Positions 27,148 through 36,384 of a stretch of DNA of 64,000 bases are shown here, one piece after another. Within the stretch, counting starts at the first letter, position 1; every line of letters begins with the position of its first letter. Made by a program: the position numbers and the translations under genes. The DNA is from Geobacter sp. UBA2189 (GTDB lineage Bacteria; Desulfobacterota; Desulfuromonadia; Geobacterales; Pseudopelobacteraceae). The stretch spans positions 20,142-84,141 of the forward strand of contig DCVL01000008.1 in NCBI GenBank assembly GCA_002328035.1, read 5' to 3'. The notes beneath the pieces are model-generated. The model did no database searches and was not told the origin of the DNA. It saw only the letters and a list, made by a program, of their open reading frames with translations.

Positions 27148-27975
27148 ATGAGTATAACCCGCGCCATTGTAATAACCGGAAACGGTACTAACTGTGAGAC
27201 AGAAGCAGCTCATGCCTGTAGGCTGGGTGGCTTTGATGAGGCCAGGATTGCCCATATTGCCGAAATTCTATCCGGTGAAGTTACACTGGATGATTTTCAC
27301 TTTCTGAACCTGACCGGCGGTTTTCTGGATGGCGATGACCTGGGAAGCGCCAAGGCACAAGCAAACCGCCTTAAAAACGCCACCGTGTCTGGTAGCGGTG
27401 AAAAGCTGGTGGAACAGTTCAGCCGTTTCATCAATGTTGGCAAGCTGGTGCTTGGTGTCTGCAACGGCTTCCAGCTTATGGTAAAGATGGGGATGCTGCC
27501 TGCTCTGGACGGTAACAGCCTGACCCAGACCGTGACCCTCTGCCATAACGACTGCGGACGTTTTCAGGATCGCTGGTGCTACCTTAAGACTGATCCAGAA
27601 TCGCCCTGCATCTTTACCAGGGGGATTGAAAAGGGTATCTACCTGCCTGTTCGTCACGGTGAAGGCAAGTTTTTGACCGACACTCCACTAACCCTTGAGC
27701 GGATTGAGGCTGGCCATCTGGCGGTACTAAAATATAGCGAATCCGATTATGCCGAGCCAACCATGGCGTTCCCAGCCAACCCCAACGGCTCAACCAACGC
27801 CATTGCCGCTCTGTGCGACCCCACCGGTCGTTTGTTTGGCCTGATGCCTCATCCCGAGGCATTTGTCCATTACACCCAGCATCCACGCTGGACTCGCGAG
27901 CAGCTCCCTGAAGCAGGTGATGGCCTGATCCTGTACAAGAATGCAGCCGAATTTGTGAGGACAAATCTGTTATGA
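27148..27975 (+). CDS. purQ: phosphoribosylformylglycinamidine synthase, glutaminase subunit
   Basis: Class I glutamine amidotransferase that supplies ammonia to PurL. 275 residues. The nucleophile cysteine lies in VLGVCNGFQLMVKMG, and the His/Glu pair in LMPHPEAFVHY completes the triad. GAAGGAG precedes the ATG at 27148. The stop overlaps the purF start by 4 nt. The separation from purL by about 4.1 kb is unusual, because the two subunits work as a complex. Confidence 0.95.
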   Translation: MSITRAIVITGNGTNCETEAAHACRLGGFDEARIAHIAEILSGEVTLDDFHFLNLTGGFLDGDDLGSAKAQANRLKNATVSGSGEKLVEQFSRFINVGKLVLGVCNGFQLMVKMGMLPALDGNSLTQTVTLCHNDCGRFQDRWCYLKTDPESPCIFTRGIEKGIYLPVRHGEGKFLTDTPLTLERIEAGHLAVLKYSESDYAEPTMAFPANPNGSTNAIAALCDPTGRLFGLMPHPEAFVHYTQHPRWTREQLPEAGDGLILYKNAAEFVRTNLL

Positions 27976-29402
27976 AATTATTCCGACCTGAAGAAGAATG
28001 CGGCGTATTCGGTATATACGGCCATAAGGAAGCAGCCAATCTTACCTATCTTGGGCTTTACGCCCTTCAGCATCGTGGTCAGGAAAGCTGTGGTATTGTG
28101 TCATCTGACGGCGATGGCTTGCACGCTCATAAAAGGATGGGACTGGTGGCGGATGTCTTTGGCAACCAGAAAATCTTTGAAAAACTACCAGGCAACGCTG
28201 CTATCGGCCATGTCCGTTATTCCACAGCAGGAGCCTCGGTCGAAAAGAACGTTCAGCCTATAATGGTGGATTATTCCCGTGGCTCAATAGCTGTAGCTCA
28301 CAATGGCAATCTGGTAAATGCCAATCTCCTTAAAGCTGAACTGGAGGCCTACGGATCCATTTTTCAGACAACAATGGATACTGAAATCATCATCCATCTT
28401 CTTGCAATATCTCACACTGATTCATTGATCGAACGGATTGGTGATGCACTTAATCGGGTAAAGGGAGCCTACTGCTTACTCTTTCTGACTGAAACACGTA
28501 TGATTGCAGTAAGGGATCCACATGGTTTCAGACCTTTATGCCTAGGTAAACTAAATGATGCCTGGGTTGTTGCATCTGAAAGTTGCGCTCTTGATCTGAT
28601 TGAAGCCGCCTTTGTTCGTGAAGTCCTACCTGGTGAGATGCTGGTCTTTACAAAAGACGGACAGATGCAGTCACTTTTTCCATTCAAGAAGATTACACCA
28701 ACCCCCTGTATATTTGAATTTGTCTACTTTGCCAGACCTGATTCAACAATATTTGGCAGAAATGTCTATCAGGTTAGAAAAGAACTCGGACGTCAACTTG
28801 CCAGAGAGTACCATGTTGATGCAGATGTTGTAATTGCGGTACCTGATTCAGGGGTACCATCCGCAATGGGATACTCGGAAGAAGCAGGGATTCCTTTTGA
28901 GCTTGGACTTATAAGAAACCATTACGTAGGACGTACATTCATAGAACCAGCGCAGTCGATCAGGCATTTTGGAGTAAAGATAAAGCTTAATCCCGTTCGT
29001 GAAATCCTTCAAGGAAAGCGGGTTGTTATTATTGACGACTCCATTGTTCGTGGCACCACTTCACGCAAGATAGTAAAGATGGTTCGTAACGCAGGGGCAA
29101 AGGAGGTTCATATGAGGATCTCATCCCCCCCCACCAGTTTCCCATGCTTTTATGGAATAGATACACCTAACAGAAAGGAATTGATCTCCTCTTCACATTC
29201 TCTTGAGGAGATCCGCCGCTATATCACTGCAGATACCCTGAGTTACCTCTCAGAGGAAGGGCTGATTAAGTCAACCGGCATAAAAGATGCCAATTTCTGT
29301 ACTGCCTGCTTCACCGGAAACTATCCAATCAACTTTCCTATGCCACATCAAGCCCCACAAATGGGGTTATTTAACAAAGAAGAGGAGTATATTGAGCAAT
29401 GA
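27972..29402 (+). CDS. purF: amidophosphoribosyltransferase
   Basis: First committed enzyme of purine synthesis (PRPP plus glutamine to phosphoribosylamine). 476 residues. A nine-residue propeptide (MKLFRPEEE) precedes the catalytic Cys10 of CGVFGIYG, so autoprocessing is expected. The PRPP loop reads VVIIDDSIVRGTTS. Cysteines in FPCFYGIDTP and NFCTACFTGNY match the Fe-S ligands of the Bacillus-type enzyme, which makes it oxygen-sensitive. It overlaps purQ and pyrE by 4 nt each. Confidence 0.96.
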   Translation: MKLFRPEEECGVFGIYGHKEAANLTYLGLYALQHRGQESCGIVSSDGDGLHAHKRMGLVADVFGNQKIFEKLPGNAAIGHVRYSTAGASVEKNVQPIMVDYSRGSIAVAHNGNLVNANLLKAELEAYGSIFQTTMDTEIIIHLLAISHTDSLIERIGDALNRVKGAYCLLFLTETRMIAVRDPHGFRPLCLGKLNDAWVVASESCALDLIEAAFVREVLPGEMLVFTKDGQMQSLFPFKKITPTPCIFEFVYFARPDSTIFGRNVYQVRKELGRQLAREYHVDADVVIAVPDSGVPSAMGYSEEAGIPFELGLIRNHYVGRTFIEPAQSIRHFGVKIKLNPVREILQGKRVVIIDDSIVRGTTSRKIVKMVRNAGAKEVHMRISSPPTSFPCFYGIDTPNRKELISSSHSLEEIRRYITADTLSYLSEEGLIKSTGIKDANFCTACFTGNYPINFPMPHQAPQMGLFNKEEEYIEQ

Positions 29403-29950
29403 CCGACCGCGATAAACTCAAGCAGATCATCGTCGAACTCTCATATGAAAAACGGCTTGTAACCCTTGCATCTGGCCGTAAGAGTGATTTTTACTTTGAT
29501 GGCAAGCAAACGACCTTGCATTCAGAAGGCGGGTGGCTTGTTGGCAAACTTTTCTATGAAGCGGTGAAGGATATTCCCGGGCTGCAGGCCGTAGGTGGCA
29601 TAACTCTTGGGGCCGATCCTATCGCAACAGCTACATCCATTGCTGCTTTACATGCTGGCAACCCACTTCACACCTTTATCATCCGCAAGGAACCTAAGGG
29701 GCATGGCACCGGCCAGTGGCTTGAGGGTAGAAAAAACCTGCCCCCTGGAACAAAGGTCATTATTGTTGAGGATGTTGTGACTACCGGAGGTTCTTCAATG
29801 AAGGCGGTTAATCGTGCCAAGGAAGAAGGACTTGATGTACTTGGCATTGTTGCGCTTGTCGATCGTGAAGAAGGTGGCAGAGAGAATATTGAGGCTGAAG
29901 GGTACTGGCTGAAGGCTATATTCACAAAGTCACAGCTGGTTTCGGAATAG
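29399..29950 (+). CDS. pyrE: orotate phosphoribosyltransferase
   Basis: Adds ribose-5-phosphate from PRPP to orotate in pyrimidine synthesis. 183 residues; the PRPP-binding loop VIIVEDVVTTGGSSM is intact and the N-terminal LASGRKSDFYFDGK segment is typical. It overlaps purF by 4 nt and is the last gene of the plus-strand purine run, with a terminator right after it. A purine and a pyrimidine gene in one transcript suggests joint control by nucleotide demand. Confidence 0.95.
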   Translation: MTDRDKLKQIIVELSYEKRLVTLASGRKSDFYFDGKQTTLHSEGGWLVGKLFYEAVKDIPGLQAVGGITLGADPIATATSIAALHAGNPLHTFIIRKEPKGHGTGQWLEGRKNLPPGTKVIIVEDVVTTGGSSMKAVNRAKEEGLDVLGIVALVDREEGGRENIEAEGYWLKAIFTKSQLVSE

Positions 29951-29969
29951 CTTTTAACTGCTTTTATCG

Positions 29970-30011
29970 AAAAAAACAGCCGGTCACTAAACAGTGTCCG
30001 GCTGTTTTTTT
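29970..30011. terminator. terminator between pyrE and kor operon (bidirectional)
   Basis: A7CAGCCGG pairs with CCGGCTGT7 around a 14-nt loop. The T tract on the plus strand serves pyrE, and the A tract gives a T tract on the minus strand, serving korC, which ends at 30032. Confidence 0.85.
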
Positions 30012-30031
30012 ACAGAAGTAATAACTTTAAA

Positions 30032-30580
30032 TCAGGCAGCGGCGGCAGCAGCAGCCTTATCAAAGCCTGCAGCATATGCCTTCTCGTTCAGCTCAAGAAA
30101 TGCCTCAGGAACGCGTGAAAGAACAGCTTTCAGCCCGTTTTCACGGGAAATTACACCAGTAAGTGAAATCATAGCTCCCAATGCAACGATGTTAGCAACT
30201 ATCTCACGTCCAACTTCATTTTTGGCTGTGCTTATAATATTAAATCCAACTTTTTTGAAGTTTCCTTCGGGAAGACGTGTGACAAACTCGCTGTCATAAA
30301 GAAGAATACCGCCTTCTTTCAAATCATGGGTATACTTGTCACATGCTTCCTGAGTAAGCGCCAGCAATGCATCGCAAGCGGTAACCTTTGGATAATCAAC
30401 TGGTGCGTCAGAAATAATTACCTCTGACTTTGAAGCCCCACCGCGAGCCTCAGGGCCATAGCTCTGGGACTGAACAGCCTGTTTACCTTCATGGATTGAG
30501 GCAGCCTCGGCAAGGATGATCCCCGCAGTGATCAAGCCTTGTCCGCCGGCGCCGGAAAACCTTAGCTCATACCTGGACAT
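30032..30580 (-). CDS. korC: 2-oxoacid:ferredoxin oxidoreductase, gamma subunit (2-oxoglutarate type)
   Basis: 182 residues. The glycine-rich N-terminus (LRFSGAGGQGLITAGIILAE) and the SYGPEARGGASKSEVIIS segment are characteristic of the gamma domain of 2-oxoacid:ferredoxin oxidoreductases. With KorA/B/D it converts 2-oxoglutarate and CoA to succinyl-CoA with reduced ferredoxin in the TCA cycle. It is the last gene of the korDABC set and ends with an Ala run. 2-Oxoglutarate specificity is inferred from linkage to mdh and icd. Confidence 0.9.
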   Translation of the reverse strand: MSRYELRFSGAGGQGLITAGIILAEAASIHEGKQAVQSQSYGPEARGGASKSEVIISDAPVDYPKVTACDALLALTQEACDKYTHDLKEGGILLYDSEFVTRLPEGNFKKVGFNIISTAKNEVGREIVANIVALGAMISLTGVISRENGLKAVLSRVPEAFLELNEKAYAAGFDKAAAAAAA

Positions 30581-30608
30581 CTATGTTCTCCTTTTTCTAG
30601 GTAATAAA

Positions 30609-31430
30609 TTATTTTGCGCCGCCTTTAGCCCGCTCAATAACCTTCTGATATTCTGCACAGTATTCAGGACGATCAGCCTTAAACAGAACTCCGGTAAGAA
30701 TCTTCCCCTGCAACTGCTCAGCGGTCATCTTTTCAGCAGCTTTAACCGGTACAGCAACTTCCTTAAGACGGTTCATCATCTCAATTACAGACTTGTACTT
30801 ATTACGACGACCATATGTTGTAGGACAGTCATCAAGAATCTCAATGACTGACATACCCTTGTGCTGGATCCCCTCGGCAATCAACTTGTCGATCTGGCTA
30901 GCATTAAAGGCTGTGCCACGTGCAACAAAGGTTGCGCCTGCTCCGATAGCCAGCTTGGCAATGTCAAAGCTTGGGTCAGGGTTTCCATATGGGGTTGTTG
31001 ATGCCTTCATCATATGGGGGGTAGTTGGGGAGAACTGCCCACCTGTCATACCATAGATGTAGTTGTTCATAATGACATATGTCATGTCAATATTACGGCG
31101 ACAAGCGTGAATAAAGTGGTTGCCACCAATGGCAGTTCCATCACCGTCACCGCCAACCAGGATAACATTCATTTCAGGGCGAGCCATCTTTACGCCGGTT
31201 GCAAAGGCAGCTGCACGACCATGGGCGGTATGCAGTGTGCAGCAATCAACATAACCAGGAAGACGGGAGGCACAACCGATACCGGAAACGATGGCGGTCT
31301 CTTCCTTTTTCAGGTTGAGGCTGTCCATAGCACGAATGAGACCCTTTAGGACAATACCGTGTCCACAACCAGGGCACCAGATGTGCGGCAGTTTGCCAGG
31401 ACGGATATACTTTTCATAATCAAAAGCCAT
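30609..31430 (-). CDS. korB: 2-oxoacid:ferredoxin oxidoreductase, beta subunit (TPP-binding)
   Basis: 273 residues. The TPP/Fe-S part is clear: IWCPGCGHGIVLKG, VSGIGCASRLPGY, and the thiamine motif VGGDGDGTAIGGNHF through MNNYIYGMTGGQ. It catalyses decarboxylation and electron transfer to the Fe-S centre. It starts 2 nt after korA ends and precedes korC by 28 nt, so alpha, beta and gamma subunits are made in fixed order. Confidence 0.93.
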   Translation of the reverse strand: MAFDYEKYIRPGKLPHIWCPGCGHGIVLKGLIRAMDSLNLKKEETAIVSGIGCASRLPGYVDCCTLHTAHGRAAAFATGVKMARPEMNVILVGGDGDGTAIGGNHFIHACRRNIDMTYVIMNNYIYGMTGGQFSPTTPHMMKASTTPYGNPDPSFDIAKLAIGAGATFVARGTAFNASQIDKLIAEGIQHKGMSVIEILDDCPTTYGRRNKYKSVIEMMNRLKEVAVPVKAAEKMTAEQLQGKILTGVLFKADRPEYCAEYQKVIERAKGGAK

Positions 31431-31432
31431 GG

Positions 31433-32566
31433 TTACTTAACCTCCTTTATCTTCACAAGGATCTGCTCTGGGTTCAGCGGCTCACCATCAACACGGTTTA
31501 CAGTAAGTATCTGTGCTTTGCCCTCGTTACAGCGTTCAACTTCAACACTACACATACCCAGGTTCATTTCAGGAACTACAAATCCTTTAACCTTGGCGGC
31601 AATGGCTTTTATCTGCTTATCAGGGAAAGGCCAGAAGGTTTTTAGACGGAACATGCCAACCTTGATACCCTTCTCACGAGCAGCATTTACTGCATAACGT
31701 GCGGATCTGGAAGTAGAACCGTAGGCAACAACACAGATTTCTGCATCATCCATCTTGAATTCTTCAAAATCGACGATCTCATCAACCTTATCCATCACCT
31801 TACGAACCTGGCGTTCTTCTTCGGCTTGCACTATCTCAGCTTTGGTAGTTGGGAAACCATCCTGCATCTTGTTAAGGCCGGTTACATGAAACTTGTAGCC
31901 CGAACCAAAGGCAGCAAGAGGTGGTACATCACCAAATCTGGTATCATAAGGCTTGTACTCAGCCGGTGGTACGGTAGGCTCCGTACGATTGATTATTTCT
32001 ATTTCACCTGGCTCACGGAATTCAATCCGCTCCCGCATATGGGCAATAATCTCGTCAGGCATAACAAGCACAGGCATACGGAATTTCTCGGCAAGGTTAA
32101 AGGCCTGAACTGTCATATCATAGCATTCCTGAACTGAAGCAGGCACAAGTGTTATGCTGGCATGGTCGCCGTGAGTACCCCATTTTGCAGCCATAACATC
32201 AGATTGTGAAGGACCAGTAGGCATACCTGTTGACGGACCACCACGCATAACGTTGATAAGCACACATGGTATTTCTGCTATACATGCATAACCGATAAGC
32301 TCTTGCTTAAGTGAGAGACCGGGGCCGGATGTAGCATCCAGAGCCTTTTTACCGGTAAGTGCAGCACCCAGAACGGCAGCATATGCACCAATTTCATCTT
32401 CCATCTGGATAAACTTGCCACCTACCTTTGGTAGCTCTATCGACATTACTTCGGCTACCTCGGTGGAAGGGGTAATGGGATATCCGGCAAAAAAATTACA
32501 GCCGGCGTAGAGGGCACCTTGAGCAGCTGCCTCATTCCCTTGAAGAAACGCAACTTTCTTAGACAC
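31433..32566 (-). CDS. korA: 2-oxoacid:ferredoxin oxidoreductase, alpha subunit
   Basis: 377 residues. The pyrimidine-binding half of the TPP enzyme: GNEAAAQGALYAGCNFFAGY, PSTEVAEVMS, and ATSGPGLSLKQELIGYACIAE are standard. The C-terminal half (VVAYGSTSRSARYAV, LKTFWPFPDKQI) is domain II. Four-subunit KOR in Geobacter-type organisms feeds ferredoxin electrons from acetate oxidation. Confidence 0.94.
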   Translation of the reverse strand: MSKKVAFLQGNEAAAQGALYAGCNFFAGYPITPSTEVAEVMSIELPKVGGKFIQMEDEIGAYAAVLGAALTGKKALDATSGPGLSLKQELIGYACIAEIPCVLINVMRGGPSTGMPTGPSQSDVMAAKWGTHGDHASITLVPASVQECYDMTVQAFNLAEKFRMPVLVMPDEIIAHMRERIEFREPGEIEIINRTEPTVPPAEYKPYDTRFGDVPPLAAFGSGYKFHVTGLNKMQDGFPTTKAEIVQAEEERQVRKVMDKVDEIVDFEEFKMDDAEICVVAYGSTSRSARYAVNAAREKGIKVGMFRLKTFWPFPDKQIKAIAAKVKGFVVPEMNLGMCSVEVERCNEGKAQILTVNRVDGEPLNPEQILVKIKEVK

Positions 32567-32586
32567 AGTAGATTCCTCCCGTTGTA

Positions 32587-32790
32587 TTATTCAGCGTACA
32601 CTTTAATGGCAAAGTCAGGACAACGCAGTTCACACTGCATGCACTTTATGCACTTAGACAGATCCTTGACAGAAACGACAAAACCTTTCATTTCAAGGAC
32701 TTTAGTTGGACAAAATTCAACACAGATCTGACAGCCTTTGCAATACCTCTCAATGATTTCAATACGTGGCAGCTTCTTTTCTTCTGACAT
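32587..32790 (-). CDS. korD: 4Fe-4S ferredoxin subunit of the 2-oxoacid oxidoreductase
   Basis: A 67-residue dicluster ferredoxin with two CxxCxxCxxxCP motifs (CKGCQICVEFCP and CIKCMQCELRCP). It begins the korDABC set, 20 nt before korA, and is the delta subunit that links the enzyme to electron carriers. GGAG precedes the ATG. Confidence 0.92.
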   Translation of the reverse strand: MSEEKKLPRIEIIERYCKGCQICVEFCPTKVLEMKGFVVSVKDLSKCIKCMQCELRCPDFAIKVYAE

Positions 32791-32846
32791 CGAAATAACT
32801 CCTTTTATTTAGTATTCGGAGGCATAAATTATGGTCTTCTAATGTT

Positions 32847-32880
32847 GAAAAAAGAAGGGCGGACTTTTTCCGCCCTTCCT
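32847..32880 (-). terminator. terminator after mdh
   Basis: A perfect 10-bp stem (GAAGGGCGGA with TCCGCCCTTC, loop of 5) is followed on the minus strand by a T6 run. It lies between the mdh stop (32915) and korD, so korDABC may depend on readthrough or its own promoter. Confidence 0.75.
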
Positions 32881-32914
32881 TTAATCCAGGCAAAAGAAAA
32901 CCTGAAACAGGCGA

Positions 32915-33880
32915 CTAGCCTTTCAGTATGCTATCAAGACTGTCTACCAGTCCTTTAACTGCTGCTACAGACTTGTCCATCATTCCTTGCTCGGTTGCAT
33001 CAAGCTTGAATTGAATAACCTTCTCAACACCGTTTGAACCAAGTACTGCAGGAACGCCAACATAGTAGCCATTTACGCTAAATTCACCTTGCAAGAAGCA
33101 GCAGGTAGGAAGAACACGTTTTTGATCCCTGAGAACTGATTCAGCCATAGCAATTGCAGAAGAAGCTGGTGAGTAGAAGGCTGAACCGGTCTTCAGAAGA
33201 GCAACAACTTCACCGCCGCCATTACGGGTACGCTTAACCATAGCTTCCATAACTTCAGCAGCCTTTTCAGCACCATACTTTTGCTCAAGCAGCTCCATTA
33301 CAGGAATGCCCTGAACGCTGGCATAACGCACCAGAGGAACCATATCATCACCATGGCCACCAAGGGTCATTGCAATAACATCCTTTACGGACACTCCCAG
33401 TTCCCATGCAATAAAAGTCTTGAAGCGGGCGGAATCAAGAACACCAGCCTGGCCGACAACGCGGTTATAAGGAATACCGGTAATCTTCTGGCAAAGGGTA
33501 ACCATAGCGTCAAGAGGGTTGGATATCACGATTACGAATGCATTAGGTGCATACTGCTTGATACCTTCTGCAACGGAGGTCATAATCTTTGAGTTGGTAG
33601 AGATAAGGTCATCACGGCTCATGCCAGGCTTACGGGGAAGGCCTGCTGTAACAATAACGACGTCAGAACCGGCGATATCCTTGTAGTCCTGTGTACCTGT
33701 AAGGGATACATCAAAGCCGTCAACAGGCGCAGCTTCAGCGATGTCCAGCATTTTACCCTGTGGCATACCTTCAACGATGTCAAACAAAACTACGTCACCC
33801 AGTTCACGCAATGCGCAGAGCTGAGCAAGAACACCACCAATTTGACCGCCACCAATCAATGAAATCTTTTTACGTCCCAT
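32915..33880 (-). CDS. mdh: malate dehydrogenase
   Basis: NAD-dependent oxidation of malate to oxaloacetate in the TCA cycle. 321 residues of the LDH-like MDH type. Seen: KISLIGGGQIGGVLAQL (nucleotide loop), the AGLPRKPGMSRDDL substrate loop with its arginines, VISNPLDAMV, and the catalytic histidine in TLGGHGDDMVPL. AGGAGG precedes the ATG. It lies downstream of icd with a 66-nt gap. Confidence 0.95.
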   Translation of the reverse strand: MGRKKISLIGGGQIGGVLAQLCALRELGDVVLFDIVEGMPQGKMLDIAEAAPVDGFDVSLTGTQDYKDIAGSDVVIVTAGLPRKPGMSRDDLISTNSKIMTSVAEGIKQYAPNAFVIVISNPLDAMVTLCQKITGIPYNRVVGQAGVLDSARFKTFIAWELGVSVKDVIAMTLGGHGDDMVPLVRYASVQGIPVMELLEQKYGAEKAAEVMEAMVKRTRNGGGEVVALLKTGSAFYSPASSAIAMAESVLRDQKRVLPTCCFLQGEFSVNGYYVGVPAVLGSNGVEKVIQFKLDATEQGMMDKSVAAVKGLVDSLDSILKG

Positions 33881-33946
33881 TTGTGTTACCTCCTGTTTTA
33901 TTTAACTACCTAATCAGTTAATTACACTGCTGCATAGAATAATGTA

Positions 33947-36172
33947 TCAGTTAATGCTTCCAACAATTGCGTTCAATGTTGAGCTTGGACGCATTGCATT
34001 TTCAGTCTTGACAGGGTCAGGGTTGTAGTAACCACCTATATCCTGTGGCTTACCTTGTGCACCTATCAGCTCGGCGTTGATCTTTTCCTCGTTATCCTGT
34101 AGCTGCTTGGCTACCTTTGCAAACTTCTCTGCAAGTTCTTTATCCTGCGTCTGAGCTGCCAGTGCCTCTGCCCAATACATGGCCAGATAGAAGTGACTGC
34201 CCCTGTTATCAATCTGTCCAACCTTACGGGCAGGGTTCTTGTTGTTCTCAAGGAACTTGGTGTTTGCCTTATCCAGCGTATCAGCAAGCAGTTGTGCCTT
34301 GTCGTTCTTGAATGTTGCTGCAAGATGCTCAAGTGAAACTGCAAGGGCAAGGAACTCACCCAATGAATCCCAGCGGAGATAACCTTCCTGAACAAACTGC
34401 TGAACATGCTTGGGAGCAGAACCGCCTGCCCCTGTTTCAAAGAGACCACCACCAGCCAAAAGTGGAACGATTGAAAGCATCTTTGCACTAGTGCCAAGCT
34501 CAAGGATAGGGAACAGGTCAGTCAGATAATCCCTCAGTGCATTTCCTGTTACAGTGATGGTATCCTTACCCTCTTTGGCACGCTGGCATGTAAACAACAT
34601 TGCATCAACTGGATCCATAATCTGAATATCCAGCCCATTGGTATCGTGATCCTTCAGATACTTGTTAACCTTTTCGATCATCTGGGCATCATGGCCACGG
34701 TTCTTGTCCAGCCAGAAGATGGCCGGAGCACCTGTTGCGCGAGCCCTGCGGACTGCCAGCTTAACCCAATCCTGAATAGGCAGGTCTTTGGCCTGGCAAC
34801 CACGCCAAATGTCACCAGCTTCAACTTCATGCTGAATCAACACCTTGCCAGACTCATCAACAACGCGGACTGTGCCGTCAACAGGGATCTTGAAGGTCTT
34901 GTCGTGTGAACCATACTCTTCAGCCTTCTGAGCCATCAGACCAACGTTGGAAGTCGAACCCATGGTAGTAGGATCAAACTGACCGTTCTTCTTGCAGAAA
35001 TCTATACATACCTGATACCAGCGAGAATAGCATCTGTCTGGTATTACACATTTGACATCATGCAGCTTGCCGTCCCCCCCCCACATACCGCCGGAATCAC
35101 GGATAACAACAGGCATTGAGGCATCAATAATGATGTCATTACTGGCATGCAGGTTGGTGATTCCTTTATCGGAGTCAACCATAGCCAGAGGCGGTTGTTT
35201 CTTGTAGACTTCCTGGATATCGGCCTCAATCTCAGCCTTTTTATCAGCAGGCAGCTTGGCAATCTTCAGGTAGAGGTCACCCATTCCGAGATCCGGATTA
35301 ACGCCAAGCTCCTTGAAGGTTGCTGCATGCTTCTCAAAAACATCCTTATAGAAAACCTCAACAAAGTGACCAAACATAATAGGGTCAGAAATCTTCATCA
35401 TGGTAGCCTTCAGGTGTACCGAGAACAGTACCCCTTTGGCCTTTGCATCATCAATCTGCTCTTGGATAAATTTACGCAAAGCCTTTGCACTCATAAAGGT
35501 GCCGTCAAGGATCTCGCCAGCCTGCAGGGCAAGTTTCTCTTTCAGCACTGTGACTTTGCCTGACTTGTCTACGAGCTCAAACTTGACGTTGCCAGCCTTC
35601 TCCACGATCACTGATTTTTCGTTTGCATAAAAATCAGATGATTCCATCCAGGATACGTGGGTTTTGGAATCGGCTGACCATGCGCCCATCTTGTGAGGAT
35701 GCTTCTTTGCATATTCCTTGACAGCCTTTGCAGAGCGACGATCAGAGTTACCTTCACGCAGCACAGGGTTTACAGCAGAGCCCAAGCACTTGGCATAACG
35801 GGCATGCAGCTCTTTCTCGGCATCTGTCTTTGGCTCTTCAGGATAGTCAGGCAGCTTGTAACCCTGGCTTTGCAGCTCTTTAATAGCAGCTTTCAACTGT
35901 GGAATCGAAGCGCTGACGTTAGGAAGCTTTATAATATTGGCTTCAGGTTTTTGTGTCAGTTCACCAAGTTCAGCCAGGTAATCCGGCTTCCTCTGCTCAG
36001 GGGTCAGATCGTCAGGGAAATTTGCAATGATTCTGCCTGCTACAGATATGTCGCGTGTTTCAACCACAACGCCTGCAGCCTTGGTGAAGGCATTGACAAT
36101 AGGAAGTAACGAATATGTTGCAAGTGCGGGTGCTTCATCAATCTTAGACCAGATAATCTTAGCTGTCGTCAT
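33947..36172 (-). CDS. icd: NADP-dependent isocitrate dehydrogenase, monomeric type
   Basis: Oxidises isocitrate to 2-oxoglutarate, the substrate of the neighbouring KOR. 741 residues is the monomeric (about 80 kDa) class, not the 45-kDa dimeric one. Family segments such as IIWSKIDEAPALATYSLLPI at the start, MSAKALRKFIQEQIDDAKA and the GAGGSAPKHVQQF stretch are present. I chose the ATG at 36172 because an AAGGAGAG ribosome site precedes it; an upstream ATG at 36208 has none. A promoter with an inverted repeat lies 90-125 nt upstream. Confidence 0.95.
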   Translation of the reverse strand: MTTAKIIWSKIDEAPALATYSLLPIVNAFTKAAGVVVETRDISVAGRIIANFPDDLTPEQRKPDYLAELGELTQKPEANIIKLPNVSASIPQLKAAIKELQSQGYKLPDYPEEPKTDAEKELHARYAKCLGSAVNPVLREGNSDRRSAKAVKEYAKKHPHKMGAWSADSKTHVSWMESSDFYANEKSVIVEKAGNVKFELVDKSGKVTVLKEKLALQAGEILDGTFMSAKALRKFIQEQIDDAKAKGVLFSVHLKATMMKISDPIMFGHFVEVFYKDVFEKHAATFKELGVNPDLGMGDLYLKIAKLPADKKAEIEADIQEVYKKQPPLAMVDSDKGITNLHASNDIIIDASMPVVIRDSGGMWGGDGKLHDVKCVIPDRCYSRWYQVCIDFCKKNGQFDPTTMGSTSNVGLMAQKAEEYGSHDKTFKIPVDGTVRVVDESGKVLIQHEVEAGDIWRGCQAKDLPIQDWVKLAVRRARATGAPAIFWLDKNRGHDAQMIEKVNKYLKDHDTNGLDIQIMDPVDAMLFTCQRAKEGKDTITVTGNALRDYLTDLFPILELGTSAKMLSIVPLLAGGGLFETGAGGSAPKHVQQFVQEGYLRWDSLGEFLALAVSLEHLAATFKNDKAQLLADTLDKANTKFLENNKNPARKVGQIDNRGSHFYLAMYWAEALAAQTQDKELAEKFAKVAKQLQDNEEKINAELIGAQGKPQDIGGYYNPDPVKTENAMRPSSTLNAIVGSIN

Positions 36173-36248
36173 GTTCTCTCCTTGTTTTTTATTATATATA
36201 TAATTCAATATATTGATTGCAAGCGACTACAACCAATATAGTACTACG

Positions 36249-36297
36249 GCATACTAAAAATCGTGTATACAGTATGCAAAAGCCCCCCTGCTGTCAA
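36249..36297 (-). promoter_or_regulatory. icd promoter with overlapping palindromic operator
   Basis: On the minus strand TTGACA (36297-36292), a 17-nt spacer and TACTGT (36274-36269). A perfect 7-bp inverted repeat, GCATACT (36249-36255) and AGTATGC (36271-36277), straddles the -10 element and the predicted start, the place a repressor would sit. A GTATAC palindrome lies inside. Leader length would be about 90 nt. Confidence 0.5.
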
Positions 36298-36384
36298 GGA
36301 GAAATCTTTTCAATCTTTCGTATTTAGCAAAAGTTTTCCAACGCTTTACTCAGGTTAAAAAACCGGTTATCCAGGTTCTGATTT

